49,291 nucleotides of DNA from Bacteroidia bacterium. Its GTDB lineage: Bacteria > Bacteroidota > Bacteroidia > Bacteroidales > VadinHA17. A program made the position numbers and the translations under genes. Where the stretch lies: the NCBI GenBank assembly GCA_026391555.1, contig JAPLEB010000136.1, forward strand, positions 1 to 49,291, read 5' to 3'. Position 1 is the first letter of the stretch. The number at the start of each line of letters is the position of its first letter. The notes under the pieces are model-generated. The model did no database searches. It saw nothing but the letters and a program-made list of their open reading frames with translations, and was not told the origin of the DNA. Below are positions 1 to 8,815 of the stretch, piece after piece.

Positions 1-1
1 T

Positions 2-942
2 CGTTCAATATTTGATAATAACTCAGGAGCAATCGCCATAATTGAACCAGATACAACCATATCAATGGTAAATGAAGAATTTTGTAGAAGGAGTGGCTAC
101 ATGAAGCAAGAAGTTATTGGAATGAGTTGGACACAACTACTACCACCCAAAGACCTTGAACGATTAAAAGAATTTAACCGAAGGAGACTGATAAATCCAA
201 ATGATGCCCCTGATAAATATGATTTTTCGTTCTATAATAAAAATGGTGAAATACGGCAAGTATTAGGGTCTTTCGCCATGTTAAGCAATCGGAAAATGAT
301 AGCATCATTTGTTGACATCACAGAGCGTAAACAAGCAGAAGAAGCACTGAAAGAGAGCGAAGAGAAGTATTCCAAGGCTTTCCAGACATCACCTTATGCA
401 ATCACTTTAACGAATGTGGAAGATGGAAAATTTATTGAAGTCAACGATGCCTATACCTCGATTACGGGTTACACCAGAGAAGAGGCAATCAACAGTTCAT
501 CGGTTGGACTTAAAGTGTGGGCAGATATTGAAGACAGAAAGCGGGTAGTTTCATCTCTTCTTGAAGGCAGGAATATAGCAGATAAGGAGTTTTTATTCAG
601 GAATAAGAATGGGGAAATTATTACGGGTTTGTTCTCTGCCGATATCATTCACTTAAATGGCAAACCCTACATTCTATCCAGTATCAACGATATCACCGCA
701 CGCAAGCGTGCAGAAGAGGTATTGATACACCACAATAATGCCATTACAATACTCAATCGATTTGCTATAGAATTGTCAAATTTGACATCGGATGTTAATC
801 TCGAAGCATTAATTGCTAATCAGGTCAAAGAATTCGCCTGTGCTGAGGCGGCAATATTCTCTGAATACGACTCTTCAACCAGAACAACCACCACCAAACA
901 TATTATAATGGAGTCTGGACTACTCAAAAAAGTCGTTGGTCT
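2..942 (+). pseudogene. Hybrid sensor histidine kinase, 5' part (interrupted by IS)
   Basis: Left part of a sensor kinase whose true start lies outside the window; the frame is open from base 2. The first visible stretch, to about base 330, is a PAS domain. A second PAS domain spans about bases 360-710 (VEDGKFIEVNDAYTSITGYT, ending in the usual DITARKRAEE PAC signature). A GAF-like domain then begins and is cut at base 942 by an insertion sequence, after which only a few IS-encoded codons follow before a stop at 973. The remainder of the gene continues in frame at 2612. PAS and GAF domains usually sense small ligands or redox state in the cytoplasm; no membrane segment is visible in this part. 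The gene as it stands should give a truncated sensor without a kinase module. Confidence 0.9.
927..942. repeat. Target-site duplication, left copy
   Basis: The 16-bp sequence AAAAAGTCGTTGGTCT directly precedes the left inverted repeat of the insertion sequence and is repeated exactly at 2596-2611 on the other side. Sixteen bases is long for most IS families; IS1634-type elements are known for long and variable duplications. Confidence 0.93.
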
Positions 943-2595
943 CCTGACTTCCGCACGGGGACACCCAAATTAGAGTTCAAATAATTGCTTAAGCATCATT
1001 TGTTCTTCGTTCAAGATAAGAGTTTGTTCCACAAGCTCTTTGTTAAGTGGAGTTTCCGCTCTTATTGAGTAAATTGTTTTTGCTATATCGATAGCTTTTT
1101 CAGGACTTAGGCTCGCTCCCTTTTCTTTGAGTTGGCGTTCAAGCTCTTTATAAACTTTGTAAGCGACAAATGCAATACATATATGTGCTTCTATTCTGGG
1201 TTGTAATCTGTGATATATCGGTCTTAGTTTTAAATCATTTTTTGATATCCTAAATGCCTTTTCAATCTTCCACAAATGATTGTAGCTCTCTATGATTTCA
1301 TCTTTTGAAAGAACGGTATTCGTTAAATAACCTTTCAACCCGTCCCATTTGCCATCGGCCTCAAATTTTTCTCTGTCAATTGAAATGTTTATTTCACCAT
1401 CCAGTTTTAAATATTTGTTATATCCCCTGTTGTTAATACTTGCTTTGGTAAGCCTACCTGCCCTGATTTGTTTTTCAAGTTTTCTCAGTCCCTTCTCTCT
1501 GTTAGCCTTATCTTTCTTTGCCCGGGTATCGGAGTAGCTTATCACAAGCTTGGTAGATGTGTCTTTGGTTAGCACATGACTTTCTCCGTTTTTGAGGTTT
1601 AAACTAAGTATTTTCTTCTTGAGATACCGGCTTTCGTTTCTAATTCTAGCCCCAAGGATAAACTCATATTCCCTAGCCTGAAGATCAATTATATTAGCAT
1701 TTGAAAGAAGTCCGGAATCAGCTATTACAACTAATTTCTCAAGGTTGTACTTTATTCTAAATGCGTCAATAATCGGCAACATGGTATGACCTTCAAATTT
1801 GTTGCCTTCAAAAATTTCATATGCAAGTGGGTAACCATCAATACTGACCAGCAAACCCAAAACAATTTGTGGATTTTGATGCTTGCCCTCTTTCGAGAAA
1901 CCAGTTCTACGAAGGTCGTCCTCATTGTCTATTTCAAAATATAATGTAGTTACATCGTAGAAAACTATGCTGATTCTGCCTCCAAGTATGTTCAAAGTAT
2001 GTTGATAGCTTATTCTTTGAACTATTTCTTTCTGAGTATTGTAAAGCTTATCCAGATAACGATAAACCGCATCCTCTTCAATTTGTACAGAATGATATTT
2101 TTTCAAATAGTCAACCGTTCTAAGCTTGCTAACAGGAAAACATAATCTCGCAAGAACTAACTGCCGAAATAGATCATCCTCGATCTGATTAAACCCAATC
2201 TGGTTGAAAATCTTTCCTAACAATAGATCGGTACCAATGACCGTAACCTGTTTGATGCCTGAAATAAATCTGGAAAACAATTGCTTCTCATCTTGAAAAT
2301 CAATCTCAAACTGTCCCTGATACTCCCTGATCCATTGCTGCCCCTGTTGAAAAAGCTGCTCAACTTCCAAAGAATTTGATGAGCTTCCAATAGTTTTGAT
2401 GAGTTTGTATTTACCAGAGCTCTTGTCTATAACTTGAATGCTTATAACTCCACTCTTATTCTTCTTTTTCCTGACAAACATGAAACAAAGATAATCCCAA
2501 AAACACCCGGGACACCCTAAACACCAAAAAAACCTTTATAACACACTCATTATCAGGATCTGAAATTTAGAGCAGAAAAAAGTGCGGAAGTCAGG
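943..2595 (-). mobile_element. IS1634-like insertion sequence (1653 bp, complete)
   Basis: The element is bounded by perfect 14-bp terminal inverted repeats (CCTGACTTCCGCAC at 943-956 and its reverse complement at 2582-2595; one further matching base could belong either to the repeats or to the duplication). It carries one transposase gene on the minus strand and is flanked by a 16-bp direct repeat. Intact ends, an intact transposase and identical flanking repeats all suggest a recent insertion. It lies inside the GAF region of a hybrid histidine kinase gene, opposite in direction to the host gene. Confidence 0.93.
970..2481 (-). CDS. IS1634-family transposase (DDE type)
   Basis: Complete 503-residue transposase filling most of the insertion sequence. 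The likely catalytic triad of the IS4 superfamily is visible: D176 in VFYDVTTLYF, D255 in VVIADSGLL and E407 in the YNHLWKIEKAFRI signature (the Y-(2)-R-(3)-E-(6)-K-like region). The N-terminal 130 residues are basic and helix-rich, as expected for end binding. Length fits the family, and no frameshift or internal stop is seen, so the element may still be mobile. The start codon lies about 114 bases inside the element's right end. The enzyme would cut and join the terminal inverted repeats. Confidence 0.93.
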   Translation of the reverse strand: MFVRKKKNKSGVISIQVIDKSSGKYKLIKTIGSSSNSLEVEQLFQQGQQWIREYQGQFEIDFQDEKQLFSRFISGIKQVTVIGTDLLLGKIFNQIGFNQIEDDLFRQLVLARLCFPVSKLRTVDYLKKYHSVQIEEDAVYRYLDKLYNTQKEIVQRISYQHTLNILGGRISIVFYDVTTLYFEIDNEDDLRRTGFSKEGKHQNPQIVLGLLVSIDGYPLAYEIFEGNKFEGHTMLPIIDAFRIKYNLEKLVVIADSGLLSNANIIDLQAREYEFILGARIRNESRYLKKKILSLNLKNGESHVLTKDTSTKLVISYSDTRAKKDKANREKGLRKLEKQIRAGRLTKASINNRGYNKYLKLDGEINISIDREKFEADGKWDGLKGYLTNTVLSKDEIIESYNHLWKIEKAFRISKNDLKLRPIYHRLQPRIEAHICIAFVAYKVYKELERQLKEKGASLSPEKAIDIAKTIYSIRAETPLNKELVEQTLILNEEQMMLKQLFEL

Positions 2596-2611
2596 AAAAA
2601 GTCGTTGGTCT
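2596..2611. repeat. Target-site duplication, right copy
   Basis: Exact repeat of 927-942. Deleting 943-2611 (the element plus this copy) joins codon bases CT at 941-942 to G at 2612 and restores one continuous reading frame through the kinase gene. Confidence 0.93.
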
Positions 2612-4073
2612 GCTTGGCAAACAAATGCAGAACATCCACTCTGTTGTCAGCGATGAGATGTATCGGGAGATGACCACCGAAATGATTGGGATTAAGAAAA
2701 CCTTATATGAGGCGAGTCTTGGAGCAATTCCTCGTTCAGTGGGAGCAGCAATACAGGCTTTGCTTAATGTTGACCGAATCATCGGAATTGCATACATCGT
2801 TGAAGGGAAACTTTACGCTACATCCCTGCTCGCAATGAAGAAGGGTCAACTTGACCCGCCCAAGGAAATATTCGAGAACTTCGTTCACTTGGCTGCTTCG
2901 TCATTAAGACGCAAGCGTGCTGAATTAGAACTAATTAAAGCCAAAGAAAAAGCAGAAGAAAGCGACCGACTGAAATCCGCCTTCCTTTCCAATATGAGCC
3001 ATGAAATCAGGACACCAATGAACGGCATTCTTGGTTTTACCGAACTATTGAAAGAACCGAATTTATCAAGTAAGGAGCAACAAGATTATACTAATATCAT
3101 CAATCAAAGTGCCACACGCATGCTCAATACCATCAACGATATTGTTGATATGTCTAAAATAGAATCGGGACTTATGAACCTTGATATAAAAGAAACAAAT
3201 CTTAACGAGAAAATCGAATTCATTTATAAGTTCTTCAAACCAGAGATTGAAAGGAAAGGGATGAAGTTTTTATTTAAAAACGGTTTGCCGTCAAAAGAAG
3301 CCATCATTAAAACAGACAATGAAAAAGTCTATACAATACTGGCTAACCTTGTTAAAAATGCTATTAAGTTCACAAATGAAGGCTCAATTGAATTTGGGTA
3401 TGAGAAAAAGGATGAATACCTTGAGTTCTTTGTGAAAGATACAGGGACTGGCATTTCAGAAACACAGAAGGAAATAATTTTTGAAAGATTCATGCAAGGT
3501 AGTGATTCGTTAACCCGAAAATATGAAGGCAGTGGTTTGGGTTTATCAATATCTAAATCTTATGTTGAATTGCTTGACGGCAAGATATGGGTAGAAAGCG
3601 AAAAAGGAAAAGGGTCAATATTTTATTTTACGATTCCTTACAATGCTGTATCGGAAGAAACACACACAATCGAAAATGCTGTTTCTGTAGAGCAAAAAGA
3701 AGTTCAGTTAAGAAAACTGAAAATACTAATTGCCGAAGACGATGAAGTATCGAGAATTATCCTTGTTAAAATGATTGGAATATTCGGTAAGGAAATTTTA
3801 CATGCAAAAACAGGAGTTGAAGCAGTCGTGGCTTGCCGCAATAATCCTGACATTGATTTGATTCTGATGGACATTAAGATGCCAGATATGGATGGGCATG
3901 AAGCCACCAGACAAATCCGTCAACTTAACACAGATGTAATTATCATTGCACAAACAGCCTATGGATTTTCAAGTGAGAGAGAAAAGGCAATAGAAGCGGG
4001 ATGCAACGATTATATTTCAAAACCAATTGAAAAGACCTTATTGTTAGAGTTAATCAAAAAACATTTTAATTAA
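2612..4073 (+). pseudogene. Hybrid sensor histidine kinase, 3' part (GAF end, kinase core, receiver)
   Basis: Continuation of the kinase split by the IS. It encodes the rest of the GAF domain, a short coiled coil, the dimerisation/phosphoacceptor domain (SNMSHEIRTPMNG, His 126 counting from the ATG at 2625), the ATPase domain (NLVKNAIKFTNEG, DTGTGI, GSGLGLSIS) and a C-terminal receiver domain with the acidic pocket EDD and phosphoacceptor Asp in LILMDIKMPDMDG. Together with 2-942 the rejoined gene reads 801 codons without a stop. An internal ATG at 2625 could allow translation of a free kinase-receiver fragment, but no promoter for it is evident beyond possible read-out from the IS. The catalytic residues are all intact, so only the IS disables the gene. 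Confidence 0.9.
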
Positions 4074-4105
4074 AATGAACAAGACAATTGTCTTAGATTC
4101 GTTTA

Positions 4106-4297
4106 GGGCATCTCTAAAACCCCATTGTTGATATAATCATTTGAATGTTAATAACATAACTATAATATAATAGATATATTTGCTTAGTTTTACAGTATAA
4201 ATATAAGCAAAATGAAAAACATTAATCCCCTTGGGCTATTTGACGATCATTTTTTATTGGAAGCTCTCAGTAAACTCGGTGATCCACTACAAAAATT
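4106..4297 (+). pseudogene. IS5-like element remnant: left end and transposase N-terminus
   Basis: From the ATG at 4212 about 29 residues read as the start of an IS5-family transposase (PLGLFDDHFLLEALSKLGDP is typical of Bacteroidota members). At about base 4298 the homology ends where a dispersed repeat begins, and the frame continues only as unrelated sequence to 4466. About 100 bases upstream, GGGCATCTCTAAAACCCC at 4106 resembles an IS terminal repeat. No catalytic DDE part and no matching right end are present nearby, so this is a dead fragment. Family assignment rests on the N-terminal motif only. Confidence 0.6.
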
Positions 4298-4432
4298 GAA
4301 TCCCCGCGAGCGCATTGGCTTCGCCGAGCTCGTAAACTCGGTTCTCCGTTGCTTGCTGCGGAGTCAGCGAGCATTAAGAAATTACCTTAGGGGATCGAAG
4401 ATTCTTCGTAGCTTGCTGCGAAGAGCTTCAAT
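4298..4432 (+). repeat. Dispersed palindromic repeat, copy 1 (REP/MITE-like)
   Basis: This 135-bp unit is repeated in reverse orientation at 39205-39312. The two copies are identical over their shared length except that copy 1 has an extra 27 bases at about 4317-4343. It contains two related hairpins with the same loop type: CTCCG-ttgcttgctg-CGGAG and CTTCG-tagcttgctg-CGAAG; the extra 27 bases hold a third short palindrome (CCGAG...CTCGG). ATTGAA and TTCAAT mark the two ends of copy 1. Structure and intergenic location fit a REP-like or miniature mobile element. Confidence 0.85.
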
Positions 4433-4796
4433 TCTTGACTATTCTTTGCCGAACCAATATGCTTAAATACCACTCGCTTGCGATTTCTGTAGTAAACCAC
4501 TTGCACTCCCCTTCATAAAAATGACATGTCATTCCGAAAGAATCCACCGCAAACAAATCTCAAGCCATAGGGAAATACCAGCTTAAGGTGGATGAATGAG
4601 GAATCTCCTGCTCCAGAAACAGTCCATCTGAAAAATGTTTTCATTAGTAGTAATGATGCGCAGCGAAAAGAGGAACAGAGTCCCGCTCCTGCGCGATGAG
4701 CTCATCGAAGGTAATCTCACCACGCATAGAAAAATCAAAGAGCTTATCTACATGAATTCGGATACACATTAAAATTTATATGCGTTGACCCTGATT
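4433..4796. other. Gene-poor remnant region before the polysaccharide locus
   Basis: No convincing gene is seen. TGTCATTCCGAAAGAATC at 4527-4544 is a variant of an intergenic repeat that recurs near 16.0 kb and 34.4 kb. On the minus strand 4644-4769 is an open frame of 41 codons (starting MCIRIHVDKLFDFSMRGEIT) whose base composition is higher in GC than the surroundings; it resembles a gene fragment rather than AT-rich spacer but I do not recognise it. No clear promoter for the downstream lipoprotein gene is evident. Confidence 0.5.
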
Positions 4797-5675
4797 ATGA
4801 GGTACCTGTTTATTAGTATTTCTTTTTTAATTCTTATATCGTGCAAAAAAATAATCAACCAGGATACAGATACTTCCATCTATATTTCAGATGATATTAT
4901 TATTAATGACAGGGTTAAGATAAGAGATACTATTTTTAATTATAATACTTATGAAAAATTCATAATAGAACTGGTTAATTCAAACCGGTTTATTTTTGTT
5001 CCGCTTAACGAATTTGAACAGACTTATTCTTCTGAAAAAATTGTTATCGCGATGCGGCATGATATAGATTATAATATAGCCTCAGCAGTAAGATTCGCGA
5101 GGCGGGAATATAAAATTGACGTTAGGGCCACCTATTATTTTTTAAATACTGCAGACTATTATAGTAGTACGAAAAGTTTCTCTGTCATCAGAAATCCTTC
5201 AGTTTTAACTTATATGAAGAAACTTCAGAACGAATACAACCATGAAATAGGATGGCACAACGATCTTGTTACTTTACAGGTAGTTTATAATATAGATGTA
5301 AAAAAATATTTAACCGGTGAATTAGCCTGGTTACGCATGAATGGAATTAAAATTGATGGCACTGTATACCATGGATCTGAGTACTGTTATACATACAATT
5401 ATTTGAATTCTTATCTTTGGGAAGGCGCCGGACTGAATACAAATTTCCCGAATTATGATTCAGTTTTGGTTGATGGCATTTATAAAAGAATCAATAAGTT
5501 TAAGTTGTCCGATTTTGAATTTAAGTACGAAGCCGGTCTGTTAAACTGCAATTATTTTTTTGCAGATGTTTTCTTTTTTGATAATAAACGCTGGAATATG
5601 GGAATGTTTGATTGGAATTCCCTGAAACCCGGTGACCGGGTTATAGTTCTTACTCATCCTGCACTTTGGGATTAA
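4797..5675 (+). CDS. Polysaccharide-deacetylase-like lipoprotein (module A)
   Basis: Predicted 292-residue lipoprotein of the carbohydrate-esterase-4-like (NodB/WbmS-type) fold. The ATG at 4797 is chosen over an upstream TTG because it places a clean lipoprotein signal (LILISC, Cys 16) at the N-terminus. Metal-site candidates are RHDID (H88, D89, D91), HEIGWHND (H149, E150, H154) and a C-terminal THP (H287), the pattern seen in RHD-type deacetylases rather than the TFDDGP of classical NodB. A paralogue lies at 24498-25433 with long shared stretches, including NDLVTLQ, GTVYHGS and YFFAD. Each paralogue is followed at once by an O-antigen polymerase/ligase-like gene (here 30 bases downstream). 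Likely role, by inference: periplasmic tailoring, for example N-deacetylation, of the polysaccharide made by this locus. Enzymatic activity is unproven. Confidence 0.75.
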   Translation: MRYLFISISFLILISCKKIINQDTDTSIYISDDIIINDRVKIRDTIFNYNTYEKFIIELVNSNRFIFVPLNEFEQTYSSEKIVIAMRHDIDYNIASAVRFARREYKIDVRATYYFLNTADYYSSTKSFSVIRNPSVLTYMKKLQNEYNHEIGWHNDLVTLQVVYNIDVKKYLTGELAWLRMNGIKIDGTVYHGSEYCYTYNYLNSYLWEGAGLNTNFPNYDSVLVDGIYKRINKFKLSDFEFKYEAGLLNCNYFFADVFFFDNKRWNMGMFDWNSLKPGDRVIVLTHPALWD

Positions 5676-5705
5676 AACTTTTGAGTTCCTGAGTTTTTAA
5701 GATCA

Positions 5706-8552
5706 ATGAATCAGTCGCGGAGTAAATATGATCTCAAAATGATTGAGATAAATATTATTGTTTTAACAATTTTATTATATCTCTTTAGGGCCACTGTTCC
5801 TTTATTAAAATTCCCATTTATTCTATTATTATTCGGTTTAATACTTTATTCTGCCATAAAATATAGAATTCAGATCCTGTCAACTTTTAAAGAATTTTTT
5901 CGTAATTTTTATTTATCAATTTTCCTTGCAGTAATTCTTATTGTTTCTTTTTTTCTTTCACATAAACTATACCTGGTTGTCTTTAAAGACATTTTTAACG
6001 CGATAATATTAATATCCCTGTTCTTTTTAATGGCGCTATTTATTACATCAAAGCGTGATCTGAATTTGTTCTTTAAATGCCTTATCCGTTTGATTATCTT
6101 TTTTGCGCTATTAATTTCTGTCATGCTTTTGTGTAATCTCCTGAATATTATACCGGTTAATGACAGCCTTTCTTCAGATAAATTTGCCTGGAACTCAATA
6201 ACCGGTTCTTTAACTGCAGATTATAATTTTGCTTTATTACCTGTTTTTTTTGGCATGATTGCCATATTATTTTATCTAAATGAGCCATTTTCCTTAATAA
6301 AAAAGGGTATTCTTAACCTGGTCCTGATCATTTATTCAACAACAATTTTATTTTCCGGATCCAGAAGGGGATTGATTACTTTCTCATGTATAATTCTTAT
6401 TCTACTGGTTATACAATTGTTTGCATATATCAGGAAGGACAGCTCTCTGAAAAAGATTTTATCCGGTTATTTATGCTTTATTTTATCTGTAATTCTACTG
6501 ACAATATTTTCATGGAGTTTTGCTTTTCATGGTTCGTCTTCATTTAAGAACCGGGCCCTTGAATTTATCGGTTCAAAGAATATTCTTTTGACAAAAAGGA
6601 AATTAGCTCTTGTAGTTTATAGGTACTCATCAAGTATTAACAGCCATATTTTATACAAAGATATTTATGAAAAAATTTGGTTACCCGGTTTTGACAAGGC
6701 TTTGAACAGGGATAGGGATATTGGATGGGATATCAGGATTAATAAAACTATATACCCGTTGAAGGGTACAAATGTTGAGATAGTTCCTCACGGGTCAGCA
6801 GGATACTTGATGGATAGTACATATAACGCGTATTCCAGTGACGGCAACGCTTACTCTTATACACTGATTGGTGCGGATAATGTAGAACATGGTGATAGTG
6901 TCCTTGCATCGGTATACTGTTACGTTTCCAAAGATTTTAATGGTGGTGGGGTGAAAATTATCACGGAAGGCGCCACTTATGGAAATACCGTTACTGAATA
7001 TAATGTAATTGATTCATTATATGGTACCGGGCATTCCGTAAAAAATATTTTCAATAATTTCAACGATAAAAATGATTCTCTTATCTCTTTGCATAAAACA
7101 AATTCAAAATTTAACGGGATATCTGAATCATCAGTTGGTGATATAGCATCTGAAACCAAAATGGATGATCCTAAAGAAAAATTTCTGAATCAAGGAAAGA
7201 ACCTTTTTAGCAATGGTGATTTTAAGGACAGTACTCTTTATTGGTTTCCGGGCGCAGATTCAACAAAACATGAAATTATTGAAACGCCTTTTGGCAATGG
7301 GATCAGGGTTTCGAGAACCAATGGTGATGGAGCATCCTGGTCATTATTGTATACCGGAAGACCCATAATTTATTATGCTGATCATAGTTACAGATTCAAA
7401 TTTAATTTTAAAGTTGAAAAGGGAACTGCCAAACCATTCAATATAGGGTGGTGGGTCAATGAACCGAACAAAGGTTTTAAAACTTATGCATTGCCCTTGA
7501 CAATCAAAAATATTAAAGATGGATGGAAAGAGGCAACTTGTTCATATAAATTCAAAGAAACGCATTTAAATTTACTCACTTTTTTAAATTCATTACAAGA
7601 TAATTCCATTGTCGATATTGCTAATGTTGAGCTTGTAGATTTGAATAGCATCGATTCACTTCCATTGTTTGTAGATCAATTCGAAGAAATAAATAAAAAT
7701 AATAAGGGCGTTTGGCAAAAACTCATTCTAAAAGTTAAATGTAATAAAGGCTCAGCTCCTTTTTACTTGTGTTTTTCTAAAATTGGAGTAACAGATTTTT
7801 CTTATTTAAAGGGATACGTAATTTTTGCTTACCCGGAATATAAAGTAATCAGAAACAAAGATAGTGGCAAATCTTTAATAAATCTTCCTTCAAAAAGCAG
7901 AACCAGCGATTCATTTAACAGTGAATGTGTTCCAATTTACCGGCAAAATTTAATTGCGAATTCTTCTAATACTTTTCAATACAGGACCGGTTTGTTCACA
8001 TCAGGTATCCCCCTTATTTCTACCCTGTTTTCATCTGGAACTGATAAGGATCCGGTGCGGAAATTGGCATCAGGGATTATTTCCGAAGACACAACATATT
8101 TTGGTTATAAGAATGAATTAATTATTAATAAAATTTCGAATAAATTTATTGGTCCCCGCGTAATGCATTGGCAGTTTGCATGGCAAATATTTTCAAAAGA
8201 GTTCAACTGGAGACAAAAGGCATTTGGAGGTGGATTCAACTTTCTAAACTGGTTCGGCTTTTATTTCCTGAAAAATAAATCATCAAGTGATTATCCGCAT
8301 AATCCTTTTCTTTCGGTTTTGTTATACTCAGGGTTATTTGGTCTGATAATATATTTAATTTTTATGTACAAGGTATTTTATTATTACATTAAGTATTTTC
8401 GGGAATACCTGATCTTGTCGATCTTATTCCTGGTTACTTTCTTTTTCTCAATTTTCAGTGGATGTGGTCCATTTGATCCTCCAATAATGGGCTTCTTCAT
8501 GCTACTTCCATTTTTTATCCATTATGTTCACCAAAAACCTGAAAAGATTTAG
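5706..8552 (+). CDS. O-antigen polymerase/ligase-like membrane protein with very large extracytoplasmic insert
   Basis: 948 residues, about twice the normal size for Wzy/WaaL proteins. About eight hydrophobic segments fill residues 15-275 and include the SGSRRG motif near residue 217 (the conserved Arg of this superfamily). The C-terminal 130 residues hold the partner motif DYPHNPF (His near 865) and three further membrane segments. Between them, where relatives have one periplasmic loop, sits a soluble region of about 540 residues. It contains at least two stretches that look like beta-sandwich carbohydrate-binding modules: about 330-430, and about 495-650 starting LFSNGDFKDSTLYW. It follows a deacetylase-like lipoprotein gene by 30 bases; the same gene pair recurs at 24.5-26.7 kb. 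Polymerase versus ligase cannot be told from sequence. Confidence 0.72.
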   Translation: MNQSRSKYDLKMIEINIIVLTILLYLFRATVPLLKFPFILLLFGLILYSAIKYRIQILSTFKEFFRNFYLSIFLAVILIVSFFLSHKLYLVVFKDIFNAIILISLFFLMALFITSKRDLNLFFKCLIRLIIFFALLISVMLLCNLLNIIPVNDSLSSDKFAWNSITGSLTADYNFALLPVFFGMIAILFYLNEPFSLIKKGILNLVLIIYSTTILFSGSRRGLITFSCIILILLVIQLFAYIRKDSSLKKILSGYLCFILSVILLTIFSWSFAFHGSSSFKNRALEFIGSKNILLTKRKLALVVYRYSSSINSHILYKDIYEKIWLPGFDKALNRDRDIGWDIRINKTIYPLKGTNVEIVPHGSAGYLMDSTYNAYSSDGNAYSYTLIGADNVEHGDSVLASVYCYVSKDFNGGGVKIITEGATYGNTVTEYNVIDSLYGTGHSVKNIFNNFNDKNDSLISLHKTNSKFNGISESSVGDIASETKMDDPKEKFLNQGKNLFSNGDFKDSTLYWFPGADSTKHEIIETPFGNGIRVSRTNGDGASWSLLYTGRPIIYYADHSYRFKFNFKVEKGTAKPFNIGWWVNEPNKGFKTYALPLTIKNIKDGWKEATCSYKFKETHLNLLTFLNSLQDNSIVDIANVELVDLNSIDSLPLFVDQFEEINKNNKGVWQKLILKVKCNKGSAPFYLCFSKIGVTDFSYLKGYVIFAYPEYKVIRNKDSGKSLINLPSKSRTSDSFNSECVPIYRQNLIANSSNTFQYRTGLFTSGIPLISTLFSSGTDKDPVRKLASGIISEDTTYFGYKNELIINKISNKFIGPRVMHWQFAWQIFSKEFNWRQKAFGGGFNFLNWFGFYFLKNKSSSDYPHNPFLSVLLYSGLFGLIIYLIFMYKVFYYYIKYFREYLILSILFLVTFFFSIFSGCGPFDPPIMGFFMLLPFFIHYVHQKPEKI

Positions 8553-8584
8553 AATGTGAATTTGTTTCACCAAGTTTTTTGGGT

Positions 8585-8735
8585 GTTGAAAAAGTCAGCT
8601 TTTTTAGTTTTACCCCTATCCCGATAGCTATCGGGACCCCCAGGGGGGACTTATTGATATACTGGAAGTTAAGAAGCCCCCCTTGGGGGGTTGGGGGTTA
8701 AGACTTGACTTTTTAAACAGCCCCCAGGATGGGGG
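8585..8735. repeat. Nested inverted repeats between polymerase and glycosyltransferase genes
   Basis: GTTGAAAAAGTCA at 8585-8597 pairs with TGACTTTTTAAAC at 8706-8718 with one mismatch. Inside lie the palindrome TCCCGATAGCTATCGGGA (8619-8636), also present at 19479 and 26736, and C- and G-rich arms that pair imperfectly. A further CCCCC-aggat-GGGGG hairpin follows at 8721-8735. The unit could fold into one large cruciform and may end the upstream transcript; it looks like a miniature foldback element. Confidence 0.65.
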
Positions 8736-8815
8736 TTATTAAAAATAATAATAACCAGCAAATAGAGTTAAAAACAAATTGTTGAAATTGGAGGACTAAT
8801 AGCATTTTTGAAACC

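Noticed and set aside
4298-4432. Hairpin repeats as a CRISPR array
   Set aside because: There is a single unit with internal palindromes and no regularly spaced repeats or cas genes.
4212-4466. 84-codon open frame as an intact small gene
   Set aside because: Only the first ~29 residues resemble a protein family (IS5-like transposase); the rest is the dispersed hairpin repeat read in frame.
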